NCBI GenBank assembly: GCA_035263865.1
Contig: DATFQX010000052.1
Location: 29,101-93,100 of the forward strand
Source: VAZQ01 sp035263865
GTDB lineage: Bacteria; Pseudomonadota; Alphaproteobacteria; Rhizobiales; Xanthobacteraceae
Length of the DNA: 64,000 nt
Reading direction: 5' to 3'
Below are positions 35,094-44,589 of the stretch, in pieces. Position numbers and translations under genes: made by a program. Under the pieces are notes generated by a model that did no database searches, was not told the DNA's origin, and worked only from the letters and a program-made list of their open reading frames with translations. Numbering within the stretch: the stretch's first letter is position 1; every line of letters starts with the position of its first letter.

Positions 35094-35267
35094 ATGCACA
35101 AGCCCTCCCGATACTTCCCCACACGCATGCCCACGCAGACCAAGCCGGCGCCGATCGGCCTCGATTTGCTTCTGAAAATCGGCACGGCGCTTTTGATCAG
35201 CTTTGCTGCGACGCTCGTTCTCGTTCACGTCGGAGTCTTTTTTGCTTCGCCGCTGAACATGCCTTGA
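35094..35267 (+). CDS. Small single-pass membrane protein (57 aa)
   Basis: The ATG at 35094 lies five bases after ACGGAGGT, an almost ideal ribosome site, which is the main support. Sequence MHKPSRYFPTRMPTQTK, then a hydrophobic segment GTALLISFAATLVLVHVGVF near residues 30-50, ending ASPLNMP before TGA. The positive N-terminus predicts it faces the cytoplasm. No family recognised. Neighbours do not tell its role. Confidence 0.7.
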   Translation: MHKPSRYFPTRMPTQTKPAPIGLDLLLKIGTALLISFAATLVLVHVGVFFASPLNMP

Positions 35268-35314
35268 CTCGAATTGTCTGGTTTGGCGTTTGCCTGAGCA
35301 TGCGGGAGCAAATC

Positions 35315-35935
35315 ATGTGGAAGGCATCGTTATGTGCGGTGGCACTCCTCGGGATGACGATGGGGGGATCGCTCTCCGCCAAAGACCCGGCGATGTTTCG
35401 ATCCATCGAAAGAGCGGAAACGGACGGCACACAGGTCCGCACCAAGGCGGATTTCCGGCACTCCCGCAATCCCGCGCGCCACGCGTTGCTTCCGGCGGTT
35501 CAAGCCTGGCTCTCGGCCGAATTCGATCTTCCGGTAATCCACGAGCACCCCGTTCTGAGGTTCGTGCCTGCGGCCAGGATTGCAGCGCTGCGTTTTAGGG
35601 GATTGCTCTCGCCTCCGGGGACTGGGGTCGCCGCCAACGATCAGACGGCGACCGGGCAAGGCGATACGCTTGCCCTCTATGACGACGCCACACACACCAT
35701 CTACCTGCCCGAAGGGTGGAAGGGCAAAACACCGGTCGAGCTTTCTCTTCTCGTTCATGAGCTGGTCCATCATTTTCAAAGCGTGCTCGGTCTCAAGCAT
35801 GAGTGCCCGCAACAACGCGAGAAGCTCGCCTATGTCGCGCAGGACCGCTGGCTGGGCCTCTTCGGGCATAGTCTCGCGGACGATTTCGAGCTCGATCCAT
35901 TTTCGCTGTTGGTGAAAACGACCTGCTTCTACTGA
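35315..35935 (+). CDS. Exported putative zincin-type protein (HELVH motif)
   Basis: 206 residues from the ATG at 35315, chosen because GGGAG lies seven bases before; longer frames to 35264 lack a ribosome site. A signal segment LCAVALLGMTMGGSLSA is followed by a soluble protein with LVHELVHHFQ, a gluzincin-like HExxH motif read as HELVH, at about residue 146. Two cysteines flank the C-terminal part (KHECPQQ and TTCFY). This matches a DUF6647-like conserved family by memory. Possible metalloprotease; activity not established. Confidence 0.75.
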   Translation: MWKASLCAVALLGMTMGGSLSAKDPAMFRSIERAETDGTQVRTKADFRHSRNPARHALLPAVQAWLSAEFDLPVIHEHPVLRFVPAARIAALRFRGLLSPPGTGVAANDQTATGQGDTLALYDDATHTIYLPEGWKGKTPVELSLLVHELVHHFQSVLGLKHECPQQREKLAYVAQDRWLGLFGHSLADDFELDPFSLLVKTTCFY

Positions 35936-36161
35936 TCACCAAGTGGTCCCCTCTCCCCCGCTCTTGTGAGACATTCGCGCTGATCGCCGTGCAGGTCGCC
36001 TGAAAGCGACGTCCTCGAGGCGTCGCAGCTCGAAGAATTGTCGCGCTATATTTCGACTTATTCGATGTTGATGGGAGCTTAGCCGACCTGAAATCAGGAA
36101 TTAGCGATAGTGGGGATATGCTAGGATCGGCATTTCCGGTGTCAGGAGCCTTGGAGGGACA

Positions 36162-37130
36162 ATGAGGCGACGCGCGTTCATCACTTTGCTCGGCGGCGCA
36201 GCAGCGGCGCTGCTCACTGTTCATCACCCCCCACCGATGTTCGCGCAGGAGAGCGCCGACTGGGTGACCGCATTCCCGCGCACCCCGGTCCAAGTTACTG
36301 CCTGGCCCGGCGGCAGAAAGGTCGCCGTCAGCTTCGCCCTGTTCGTCGAAGAGTTCGGCTTCGGCCAGGGCCCCGTCTTGCGTCCGGATCTTGCGAGCCG
36401 CAGCCCCGATCTCGTGAACGAGGCGTTTCGCCAATACGCCATCGACTGGGGCATCACGCGGGTCGGGCGCCTGTTCAAAGAGTTGGATGTCCCGCTCAGC
36501 ATCGTGTTGAACGCCGAGTTTCCGGGCAAGCATGCCGCCGTGTGGAAAGAGTTCCGCGCGACCCACTCGAACGCGCCGATCATCGCCCACGGCATGAACA
36601 ACACCAGCCGTATGTTGCCGCTCGGGCGCGGGCTAGCTGCGCAGAAGGCGTACATTCGTGAGACGTTGGATCTGATCGCCAGCGCAACCGGCGTGAGGCC
36701 GACCGGCTGGTCGTCTCCGAGCGTCTATTCCAATGGTGATACCATGCAGGCGATCGCCGCCGAGGGCATCACCTACACCATCGACCAAATGGATTCCGAC
36801 GTCATCTCGACCTTGAAGACGCCGGAGGGCGCACTCGTCCTGCTGCCCTATCCGGTCGTCACGGTCGACATGGGCCAGCAGCTCGCGCGCATGAAGACGC
36901 CGGCCGAGATCGAGACGCTCTGGGTAGACTACGTGCTCGAGTTGGCCAACGAGGCGCGCGCCGACCCCGCGCGCGAGGCGACCACGGTGGTCATTGGAAT
37001 CCATCCCTTCGTGATCGGGACGCCCGACGGAGCCGCCGCCTTGCGCCGTGTCCTGTCGCGCCTCAGCAAGGATGAGAAGGTCTGGCTGACCGACACCGCC
37101 GCCATCCTCAAAGCGGCCGGCCTGAAATGA
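36162..37130 (+). CDS. Exported polysaccharide deacetylase-like protein, altered metal site
   Basis: 322 residues. MRRRAFITLLGGAAA is a Tat-like signal; GGAGGG precedes the ATG. The NodB-like barrel shows FALFVEEFGFG where the catalytic TFDD would be, IIAHGMNNTS for the histidine motif, GWSSPSVYSN and VIGIHPFVIGTPDG. The fold and the length agree with the PuuE-like branch, but the first aspartate is not evident. It could be an altered-specificity or non-hydrolytic relative. It stands alone, the downstream gene being on the other strand. Confidence 0.8.
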   Translation: MRRRAFITLLGGAAAALLTVHHPPPMFAQESADWVTAFPRTPVQVTAWPGGRKVAVSFALFVEEFGFGQGPVLRPDLASRSPDLVNEAFRQYAIDWGITRVGRLFKELDVPLSIVLNAEFPGKHAAVWKEFRATHSNAPIIAHGMNNTSRMLPLGRGLAAQKAYIRETLDLIASATGVRPTGWSSPSVYSNGDTMQAIAAEGITYTIDQMDSDVISTLKTPEGALVLLPYPVVTVDMGQQLARMKTPAEIETLWVDYVLELANEARADPAREATTVVIGIHPFVIGTPDGAAALRRVLSRLSKDEKVWLTDTAAILKAAGLK

Positions 37131-37207
37131 AGGGTTCAGAGTCTGGCTTCATCTACCTTCTGCATTCAGCGTCCTGAACACTCGGCCGTAGATCTGAGAA
37201 ATCCTGG

Positions 37208-37891
37208 TTAGCCACATCCCGGTTTGCTCGTGCCCAGAGAACGGCCTTTTGTCCTTTGAAGAAAATCATTTGCCCAGCTTCTCCAGCTCTCGGACATTCC
37301 GGGAACCGCAAGCAACCGGTCGACTTCATGGCGATCACGGGTGTAGATGCGAAATACATGTCGAACGGTGAGATCATGATTGGGTCTGTCGATCACCCGG
37401 ATCTCATCTCCGGCCCCCACATCGCCCTCGACGACGATTCGTAAGTAAGTCCCGGGCCGCAACGCCTCGGTGAAGCGGCGCGGAAACAACTGATCATTCA
37501 TCCGAACTCCAAGCCGCCAGCAAGGGATTCTCGGCTCAGAAACCTCAAGAACAGTGGTTCCGATCTCCCAACGCTCTCCGATGAGCGCATCGTTCGCTTC
37601 AATCCCCTCGGTCGTGAGATTTTCGCCGAACTCACCGTATGCAAGCGGTCGGCCGATCTCCTGTCCCCACCATCGTGCGTCTTCGACGGCGTATGCGTAG
37701 ATCGCTTTATCGGGTCCCCCATGCGCTTCTCGATCCGCCTGCACGTCTCCGTCGAGGTTTACACCTCGAGCGGCGATCCGACCGGCGACGGGTGATTTCC
37801 AGATGGCACTCTTGGCAGGACGACCTTTGTATTCGAACTCCCGAACAGTACCGACGTTGACCGAGAGAACGCTCGCCACCTTAGTCGCCAT
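37208..37891 (-). CDS. MOSC-domain protein (YiiM-like)
   Basis: 227 residues. VASVLSVNVGTVREFEYKG opens the protein, with DVQADREAHGGPDKAIYAY, FGENLTTEGI and the MOSC cysteine in EPRIPCWRLG (about residue 123). YiiM-like proteins handle molybdenum cofactor-bound sulfur and reduce N-hydroxylated bases such as 6-hydroxylaminopurine. The start overlaps the end of a hydrolase remnant by 11 bp. Cytoplasmic, no signal. Confidence 0.9.
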   Translation of the reverse strand: MATKVASVLSVNVGTVREFEYKGRPAKSAIWKSPVAGRIAARGVNLDGDVQADREAHGGPDKAIYAYAVEDARWWGQEIGRPLAYGEFGENLTTEGIEANDALIGERWEIGTTVLEVSEPRIPCWRLGVRMNDQLFPRRFTEALRPGTYLRIVVEGDVGAGDEIRVIDRPNHDLTVRHVFRIYTRDRHEVDRLLAVPGMSESWRSWANDFLQRTKGRSLGTSKPGCG

Positions 37892-38072
37892 CGGCTCTTC
37901 TCCTTCCCGGTTGCTTGTCCGTCTTCATGAACTCGCGTAGCAGCGTTGCAATCTCATCTGCTTTGGTATCAAGCGCAAAATGTCCTGCGTCGAGCACATG
38001 CACCTCCGCGTTCGACACGTCACTGCGGAAACGTTCCGGCTCGCTCGGAGCTCTGCCGGCAACGAGCTTTGA
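37881..38072 (-). pseudogene. C-terminal remnant of an alpha/beta-hydrolase
   Basis: Minus-strand frame of about 63 codons directly after the stop of the small secreted protein gene and in the same frame as it. It reads SEPERFRSDVSNAEVHVLD then AGHFALDTKADEIATLLREF, the end of an alpha/beta-hydrolase with the catalytic histidine in AGHF. The rest of the enzyme is missing. It ends at TAA 37883-37881, overlapping the MOSC gene start. A deletion has joined this tail to the small gene. Confidence 0.75.
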
Positions 38073-38285
38073 TCACCAGTTGTAGATGTTTTGGTTGTAG
38101 CCGAGGTTGCCGCCGCCTGTGGCTGCGGGACTGTCCGGGTTCGAAAACGGGGCGCTCCGTGGAACGGTGGCTTGCGCGCGTGGGCTGCTGCGATAGACGT
38201 TCTGACGCCTTGGCGCGGTCCATGCCGCAGCCACGGTGCTAAGGACAATGGCAGCGGCGAGCGCAAGTCTTATCGTCATTGACAT
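38073..38285 (-). CDS. Small secreted protein (70 aa)
   Basis: CAGGAGG precedes the ATG at 38285 at good spacing. Signal peptide RLALAAAIVLSTVAAAWTAP, then a short, proline/serine-rich mature part ending GGGNLGYNQNIYNW. The C-terminal GYNQ-x-IYNW ending is a recurring feature of short secreted proteins I associate with Bradyrhizobium-like bacteria. Function unknown. The stop coincides with the join to an alpha/beta-hydrolase tail. Confidence 0.8.
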   Translation of the reverse strand: MSMTIRLALAAAIVLSTVAAAWTAPRRQNVYRSSPRAQATVPRSAPFSNPDSPAATGGGNLGYNQNIYNW

Positions 38286-38459
38286 TTTTGCCTCCTGGTT
38301 CGTTTAAAACGTAATCGTTGCTGCGACCCCGGGCGCATTATCGAGACACCGCATGGCCTGAATTATTCCTCGCGGGGCGCGTTGCCTAGGGCAGAAGCGC
38401 ATCACACTTGCGCGAGCAATTTCGACTATCATGCACCTCGGCTCGTGCGGGAGGGAGGC

Positions 38460-39464
38460 ATGGCCATGGAAATACGCGTGTTCGGGCGCACTGGGATGCA
38501 GCTCTCGGTGCTGGGCTTTGGCTGCGGCGCGGTCGGCGGATTGATGGTACGTGGCGATCCACGCGACCAGGAGCGCGCCGTGGCGCGGGCGATCGAAGCT
38601 GGCGTGAACTACTTCGATACCGCCGTCCAGTATGGCAACGGCGAATCGGAAAAGAATCTCGGCCGTGTGCTGCAAAGGCTTAAACCCGCGAATACAGTCG
38701 TGGGGACCAAGGTCCGCTTGCCGAGCGCCGACTTCGGGCGCATTGCCGAGGCCGTGGCGAAGTCGCTCGATGGCAGCTTGGCGCGACTCCTCCGCGAGCG
38801 GGTCGATATCTTCCACCTGCACAATGCGATCACCGAGACCGGCGGCGGAGAATCGCTGAGCGTCCGGCAAGTGCTCGGCGAGGTGGTGCCCGCGTTCGAG
38901 CGGCTGCGCGAAGAGGGCAAGACGCGCTTTCTCGGGCTGACCTCAGTCGGCGAGACGGCGGCACTCCATCAAGTAGTCGACGCGCGCGTCTTCGACAGCG
39001 CGCAGGTGGTCTACAACATGCTCAATCCGTCCGCTGCCGTCGCCCTGCCGGCGAAATATCCGGCACAAGATTATGGCCGGCTGTTCGATCATACGACGGC
39101 GGCCGGCGTCGGCGTCGTGGGCATTCGCGTGCTCGCGGGCGGTGCCCTATCTGGCTCGCCCGAACGCCATCCCATTGCGTCGGCGCCACCCGAACCGATC
39201 GGCTCGGCGATGAGTTACGACACCGACGTTGCGCGCGCGCGGCGCCTCATGCCCCTTGTCAAGGAGGGGTTTGCCGCGAGTCTCACCGAAGCGGCCACAC
39301 GGTTTGCAGTCTCGCATCCGGCGACGGGCACGATCCTGGTCGGCATGGCAACGCCGCAACAGTTCGAGGCTGCGCTCGCCGCCGTTCAAAAAGGCCCGCT
39401 CTCAGGAGCCGCGCTCGCGCGCGTCTCTGCGCTGCAACAGGCGTTCGCCGACGAGCCCCGCTGA
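38460..39464 (+). CDS. Aldo/keto reductase
   Basis: 334 residues from the ATG at 38460, after GGGAGGGAGG. Catalytic tetrad visible: aspartate and tyrosine in NYFDTAVQYGNGESE, lysine in VVGTKVR, histidine in IFHLHNA. LGFGCGAVGGLM is the N-terminal strand. NADPH-dependent reduction of an aldehyde or ketone is expected in the cytoplasm. It comes about 100 bp before the GMC oxidoreductase gene and may be cotranscribed with it. Confidence 0.93.
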   Translation: MAMEIRVFGRTGMQLSVLGFGCGAVGGLMVRGDPRDQERAVARAIEAGVNYFDTAVQYGNGESEKNLGRVLQRLKPANTVVGTKVRLPSADFGRIAEAVAKSLDGSLARLLRERVDIFHLHNAITETGGGESLSVRQVLGEVVPAFERLREEGKTRFLGLTSVGETAALHQVVDARVFDSAQVVYNMLNPSAAVALPAKYPAQDYGRLFDHTTAAGVGVVGIRVLAGGALSGSPERHPIASAPPEPIGSAMSYDTDVARARRLMPLVKEGFAASLTEAATRFAVSHPATGTILVGMATPQQFEAALAAVQKGPLSGAALARVSALQQAFADEPR

Positions 39465-39565
39465 GGCGCTGGAGCCAAGCTTGCCGACTTCAAGAACCCC
39501 TTGCGCGACGCGTGCACCGAATCCAATCTTTGCGGCGCAGCCCATGAGGGCGAGAGCGCACGGCA

Positions 39566-41200
39566 ATGAAGCGATATAGCGAGTCCTTCGATTACATCAT
39601 CGTCGGCGCTGGCACGGCCGGCTGCGTACTCGCCAATCGCCTGACCGCCTCGGGGAGCGAGCGCGTTCTGCTGCTCGAAGCCGGCGGTCACGACCGGCAC
39701 ATCTGGATTCACATCCCGCTCGGTTACGGCAAGCTGTTCACCAATCCCAAGGTGAACTGGCTCTATAGCTCCGAGCCGGAAGCCGAGCTCAACAACCGGC
39801 GCATCATCCAGCCGCGCGGGAAAGTGTTGGGTGGGTCGAGTTCGATCAATGGTCTTCTATACATCCGCGGTCAGCCGGAGGATTTCGATCATTGGCGCCA
39901 GCTCGGCAATGCCGGCTGGAGTTTTGAGGATGTGCTGCCCTATTTTCGTCGCGCTGAGGACCAAGAACGCGGCGAGGACGCGTTGCACGGGGTAGGCGGG
40001 CCGCTCGCCGTCTCCGACGTCTGTGAACCGCATCCTCTGTGTGAGGCTTTCATCGCCGCCGCCCAGCAGGCGGACTTCCCCCGCAACGACGATTTCAACG
40101 GGCCCACTCAGGAAGGTGCCGGCTATTTCCAGCTCACCGCGCGGCACGGCCGCCGCTGGTCGACCGCGGTCGGATATCTGCGCCCCGCCCGCCGAAGGGC
40201 AAACCTCGCCATCGCCTCGAATGCGCTGGCGAGCCGGATTCTCTTTTCGGGACGCCGTACGATTGGCGTCGAATACCGGCAGGGGGAGGCGAAGCGCATT
40301 GCCTACGCGAACCGGGAAGTCATCCTCGCCGGCGGCACATTCAACTCGCCGCAGCTTCTGCAACTGTCCGGGCTCGGGCCGGCGGCGCTGTTGCGCGGGC
40401 TCGGCATAGACGTGATCGCCGACATGCCAGGGATCGGCGCCGACCTGCAGGATCACCTTCAGGTCCGCATGCAATATCGTTGCACCGAGCGGATCACGAT
40501 GAACGATGTGATCCACAGTTGGCGGCATCGAACTGGCGCCGGGCTGCGCTACGCCCTATTCCGAAAAGGGCTGCTAGCCATCGGCGCCGGCTATGCGGGC
40601 GGCTTCTTTCGCACGAGCCCGCAGGTTGCGACGCCCGACGTGCAAGTGCATTTCATCATCTTCAGCGCCGATGCGGCCGGTGCCGCGCTGCACGCCTTTC
40701 CGGGCTTCATCGCATCGGTTTGTCAATTGCGGCCGGAGAGTCGTGGCTTTGTGCGCATCACGTCGCCTGACCCCGCGAAGCCGCCGGCGATCGAGCCGCG
40801 TTATCTCTCGAGCCGCACCGATCGCGACACCGTCGTCGCCGGGATGAAGCTTCTGCGCTGGATCATGCGGCAGCCGGCTATGCGCCGCTATATCGCCGAA
40901 GAGCGCGCGCCGCCCACGACCTGCACGAGCGATGCGGACCTTCTCGCCTTTGCGCGCGAAACCGCCACGACCGTCTTCCATCCCACGAGCACGTGCCGCA
41001 TGGGTAGCGATGACGCTGCCGTGGTCGACGAGCGGCTGCGTGTGCGCGGCATTGACGGGCTGCGCGTGGTCGACGGCTCGATCATGCCGACCGTCGTTTC
41101 CGGCAACACAAATGCCGCCATCGTCATGATTGCGGAAAAAGGCGCCGACATGATTCTCGAGGATGCGGCCGCACAGGCACCCATCGCGCTGTCGGCTTGA
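39566..41200 (+). CDS. GMC-family FAD oxidoreductase (choline/alcohol dehydrogenase type)
   Basis: 544 residues, full length. FAD-binding IIVGAGTAGCVLANRL and LLLEAGG at the start; the GMC signature GKVLGGSSSINGLLYIRG near 85; catalytic histidine in FHPTSTCRMGS (about 472) and asparagine in SGNTNAAIVMIAEKGAD. It oxidises an alcohol to an aldehyde, with electrons going to the respiratory chain. No signal peptide. It lies between an aldo/keto reductase and a sugar dehydrogenase, so alcohol or sugar oxidation is the common theme. Confidence 0.94.
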   Translation: MKRYSESFDYIIVGAGTAGCVLANRLTASGSERVLLLEAGGHDRHIWIHIPLGYGKLFTNPKVNWLYSSEPEAELNNRRIIQPRGKVLGGSSSINGLLYIRGQPEDFDHWRQLGNAGWSFEDVLPYFRRAEDQERGEDALHGVGGPLAVSDVCEPHPLCEAFIAAAQQADFPRNDDFNGPTQEGAGYFQLTARHGRRWSTAVGYLRPARRRANLAIASNALASRILFSGRRTIGVEYRQGEAKRIAYANREVILAGGTFNSPQLLQLSGLGPAALLRGLGIDVIADMPGIGADLQDHLQVRMQYRCTERITMNDVIHSWRHRTGAGLRYALFRKGLLAIGAGYAGGFFRTSPQVATPDVQVHFIIFSADAAGAALHAFPGFIASVCQLRPESRGFVRITSPDPAKPPAIEPRYLSSRTDRDTVVAGMKLLRWIMRQPAMRRYIAEERAPPTTCTSDADLLAFARETATTVFHPTSTCRMGSDDAAVVDERLRVRGIDGLRVVDGSIMPTVVSGNTNAAIVMIAEKGADMILEDAAAQAPIALSA

Positions 41201-41264
41201 GGGGCATGACGAAAGCGGAGGCGCTATCTATAGGCATGGTGCTCCAACACTGGTCGAGGCGCAT

Positions 41265-42737
41265 ATGGACCCGGCGCGGCCCATCATCGCAGTTACGCCA
41301 ATCACCAACGCCGATTGCAACGGCAGCTTGAGAGGCCGCTCGCGCGGCCTGTTGTGTGCGGCGATGGCTGCGGTTGCGGCGGCGGCGCTTGGAACCGGCG
41401 TGCTGATTTTTGTCCCGGCCGTTGTTGCGCAGCCCGCCTCTGCGCTTGGCGAGTTGTCGGTCGGCAAAGCGGCGTTGGGTGATTGGCGCACCGATGCCCC
41501 GTTGGTTCGGCGCAAAATCACCGAGCTGCCGGCGCCCTATGCCACGCGCTCCGCGTCGAATCCTCCCCGCGTGATCGCGAAGCCCGCTTCCGCCGCGCCA
41601 AAGGTGCCGCCCGGCTTCCAGGTCGAATTGTTCGCCACCAATCTCCACGACCCGCGCACGGTTCGGGTCGCGCCGAATGGAGACATCTTCATCGCGGAAT
41701 CGGAGCCCGGGCGCGTTCGCGTGCTGCGCGCCGCCGATGGCGCATCGACGCCCAAAACCAACGAGGTGTTCGCCTCAGGCCTGCGGCAGCCGTTCGGCAT
41801 AGCCTTCTACCCGCCTGGATCGGATCCGCAGTGGATATATGTCGCCAATACTGCGTCCGTGGTCCGCTATCCCTACCGCAGCGGCGACCTCAAACCGCGT
41901 GGGAAGCCCGAGGTGATCGTGCGCGATCTTGCCGGCGTGGCCGGCCGCTCGGTGCAGCGCGGCCACATTACGCGCGACATTGTTTTCTCGCAGGACGGCC
42001 GCAAGATGTTCGTCTCTGTCGGATCGGCGTCGAACGACGGCGAGGGCATGGGCAAACGCGACGCGACCGCGATCGCGCGCTGGGAGGCGGCGCATGGGCT
42101 CGGCAGCGCCTGGGGGCCCGAAACCGATCGCGCGGCTGTACTCGTCTTCGACCCGGACGGCGGAAATCGGCGCGCGTTCGCAACCGGGCTGCGAAACTGC
42201 GTCGGCCTCGCCGTGCATCCGCTGACGGGCGATGTCTGGTGCTCGACCAACGAGCGCGACGATCTTGGCGACGATCTCGTTCCTGATTTCGTCACGCGCG
42301 TGCGGGACGGTACGTTCTACGGCTGGCCTTGGTACTATCTGGGGCCCAACGAAGATCCGCGCCATCGCGGCGAACGGCCCGACCTCAAGGACAAGATCAC
42401 CGTACCCGACGTGTTGATCCAGGCCCATTCTGCGTCCATGGGAATGGTGTTCTACGACAATGACCAATTCCCCTCGGAATACCGCGGCGATGCGTTTGCG
42501 GCCGAGCACGGCTCTTGGAACCGCGCGAAGCGCACCGGCTACAAGGTGATCCGCGTGCTCCTGAAGGACGGGGTTCCGACCGGCGAATACGAGGACTTTA
42601 TGACGGGATTTGTGGTGAACGACTCGGCCGTTTGGGCGCGCCCGGTCGGGATCGCGGTCGCGCATGACGGCGCGCTCCTCGTCAGCGAGGATGGAAACGG
42701 CACGATCTGGCGCGTGACCTATCGCGGCGGGCCATAG
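41265..42737 (+). CDS. PQQ-dependent sugar dehydrogenase-like (sorbosone dehydrogenase type) protein
   Basis: 490 residues from the ATG at 41265; the longer frame to 41163 overlaps the GMC gene. An N-terminal membrane/signal segment AAMAAVAAAALGTGVLIFVP is followed by a six-bladed propeller. Hallmarks: PPGFQVELFATNLHDPRTV, FASGLRQPFGIAFYPPG, RNCVGLAVHPLTGDVWCSTNERD, GWPWYYLG and HGSWNRAKRTGYK. This is the periplasmic glucose/sorbosone dehydrogenase family, with the usual HGSWNR and heme-free layout. It probably acts with quinone acceptors. Confidence 0.9.
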   Translation: MDPARPIIAVTPITNADCNGSLRGRSRGLLCAAMAAVAAAALGTGVLIFVPAVVAQPASALGELSVGKAALGDWRTDAPLVRRKITELPAPYATRSASNPPRVIAKPASAAPKVPPGFQVELFATNLHDPRTVRVAPNGDIFIAESEPGRVRVLRAADGASTPKTNEVFASGLRQPFGIAFYPPGSDPQWIYVANTASVVRYPYRSGDLKPRGKPEVIVRDLAGVAGRSVQRGHITRDIVFSQDGRKMFVSVGSASNDGEGMGKRDATAIARWEAAHGLGSAWGPETDRAAVLVFDPDGGNRRAFATGLRNCVGLAVHPLTGDVWCSTNERDDLGDDLVPDFVTRVRDGTFYGWPWYYLGPNEDPRHRGERPDLKDKITVPDVLIQAHSASMGMVFYDNDQFPSEYRGDAFAAEHGSWNRAKRTGYKVIRVLLKDGVPTGEYEDFMTGFVVNDSAVWARPVGIAVAHDGALLVSEDGNGTIWRVTYRGGP

Positions 42738-42933
42738 AACAGTTCATGGCGAGGCGGACGCGTTTCTGCCGCTGCCGTTATTCCGCGGGTTTCGACTTGG
42801 CTGAGAGTTTCGTGAGCCCACTGGACGCGCTTTATTTTCATTTTTATCGTTTGCTGCGCGTGTCCATGACGGCGGCATCGCCGATCGTCGGGCAGCCAGT
42901 GCGGGACCACAACGCAAGACTCTAAAGGACAAG

Positions 42934-44274
42934 ATGACAAGTCACATGCTCGTCGAGCAATTCCGACACGATATTGGCGATATCAGCTCGAGCGTTGATG
43001 CGCGCGAAATTCGCCAGAAGTCCCACGACTTTCACTGGTACAGCCCGGTGCTTACGCCGCAACTCGAGAATTGCATGGCCGACGTCGTGGTCCGCCCCCA
43101 GAGTGAGGAGGAAATCGCCGCGGTGGTGACGGCAGCCGTCAGGCACAAAATTCCATTGACGCTGCGGGGCGGCGGCACGGGCAATTACGGGCAATCGGTG
43201 CCGCTCAAAGGCGGTGTGCTCCTCGACATGACCGGGTTTAACGAAGTGATCGCGGTGGAATGGGGCCACATTCGCGTGCAAGGCGGGGCGGTCATTGGCA
43301 AAGCGCTCGAGGCGGCTTTGGCGTCGGGCCAGCAATTGATGATGTATCCATCGACGATGCGCTCGGCCACTATCGGAGGCTATCTCGGCGGCGGATTTGC
43401 CGGCATCGGCTCAGTTCGCCACGGCATCCTTCGCGATTCCGGGATGATCCAGTCGCTCAGGATCATGACCATGGAAGAATCCCCGCGCATCGTGACGCTT
43501 TCCGGCGATGACACGGGGCTCGTCCTTCACTCTTGGGGCACGACCGGAATTATCGTCGAGGCAGAGCTCAAGCTCGTTCCCGCTGAGACATGGATCGACT
43601 GCATCGCGACTTTCTCCAGCTATGCAGACGTTATCGCATTCGGGAATGCAGCATTCGACAGCGATCTCGATATCTTCTTGTTGAGCGCCGTCGAACGCCG
43701 GTTCGCGCCCTACTACAAGCGGCTCAATACTTATTTCGACGGCAGCCGCGACGCGATGTTCTCGATGGTCAAGGAAAGCGACGTCGACGGCTATTTCGCG
43801 CTCGCCGCCAAATTCGATGGGCATCGTTCCATGGCAGTGAACGAGACCCAAAGCGCCGCAGCCAATCTGCGGCGCATCCACGAAACGGCGTTCAACCATA
43901 CGACGTTGATGGCGCTGCAGGTCGATCGCGGCTGGACCTATCTCCAGGTTGTGATGCCGAATCCGTTCGAGCCCAAGCTCGTAGCCGAGCAGAAGCGGCG
44001 CTTTGGCGACGAAGTTTTGATGCATCACGAATATACCAAGGAGAAGGGGCGCTGCCGCATCGGCGCGCTGCCGCTTATTCGCTACACGACGGAACAGCGG
44101 CTCAACGATATCATGCGCTCATTCGAAGAGGACGGCTGCATTCTCAACAACCCGCACATCTTCAAGCTGGAAGACGGCGGTCGCTTCGATCCCGATGGCC
44201 GCAAGCTCGCGTTTCGCAAGTCGGTCGATCCGATGGGGCTCCTCAACCCGGGCAAACTGCGCTCCCTGTCGTGA
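42934..44274 (+). CDS. FAD-linked oxidase (GlcD/PCMH-type)
   Basis: 446 residues, no signal peptide. The FAD-binding PCMH domain has VVRPQSEEEIAAVV, LTLRGGGTGNYGQSV, PLKGGVLLDM and the TIGGYLGGGFAGIGSVRHG segment. The C-terminal part has FRKSVDPMGLLNPGKL, the usual end of the family. D-lactate/glycolate dehydrogenase-like oxidation of a 2-hydroxy acid is likely. The preceding 196 bp hold no gene. It is not clear whether it shares a transcript with the sugar dehydrogenase. Confidence 0.92.
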   Translation: MTSHMLVEQFRHDIGDISSSVDAREIRQKSHDFHWYSPVLTPQLENCMADVVVRPQSEEEIAAVVTAAVRHKIPLTLRGGGTGNYGQSVPLKGGVLLDMTGFNEVIAVEWGHIRVQGGAVIGKALEAALASGQQLMMYPSTMRSATIGGYLGGGFAGIGSVRHGILRDSGMIQSLRIMTMEESPRIVTLSGDDTGLVLHSWGTTGIIVEAELKLVPAETWIDCIATFSSYADVIAFGNAAFDSDLDIFLLSAVERRFAPYYKRLNTYFDGSRDAMFSMVKESDVDGYFALAAKFDGHRSMAVNETQSAAANLRRIHETAFNHTTLMALQVDRGWTYLQVVMPNPFEPKLVAEQKRRFGDEVLMHHEYTKEKGRCRIGALPLIRYTTEQRLNDIMRSFEEDGCILNNPHIFKLEDGGRFDPDGRKLAFRKSVDPMGLLNPGKLRSLS

Positions 44275-44589
44275 CTGTCGCAATCAGGGTCGCCGCGCGA
44301 CGTGCCATCGCCCTGCGTCTCAGAGCCTGTGAGAAATTAGCGCCGCAAGCTCGGAACTTATTATTGCGTCCTCTCGCCTTGCTTGGCCGGTCGCGTGTGG
44401 CGCGGATCGAGTTATGCCCTGCCCGCGCGCGCTTGTGCCTTGCAGGGACCACAAGAAGTGCGGATAGTTGCGCGCGTACGCGCGTGAGCAACCGCCGCGG
44501 CGCCGCATACCGCCAGCAAGGGGATCTCGTGGGTAATGGTCTATCACTGTCCTGCTCGGATCGGCTCTCGTTTGACCTCGGCGAGCGTC
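44275..44589 (+). other. Non-coding gap before ModA-like gene
   Basis: 315 bp with no gene seen if the following start is the ATG at 44590. An in-frame ATG at 44536 would shorten it to 261 bp. No hairpin with a T-run or repeat is obvious. Confidence 0.35.
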
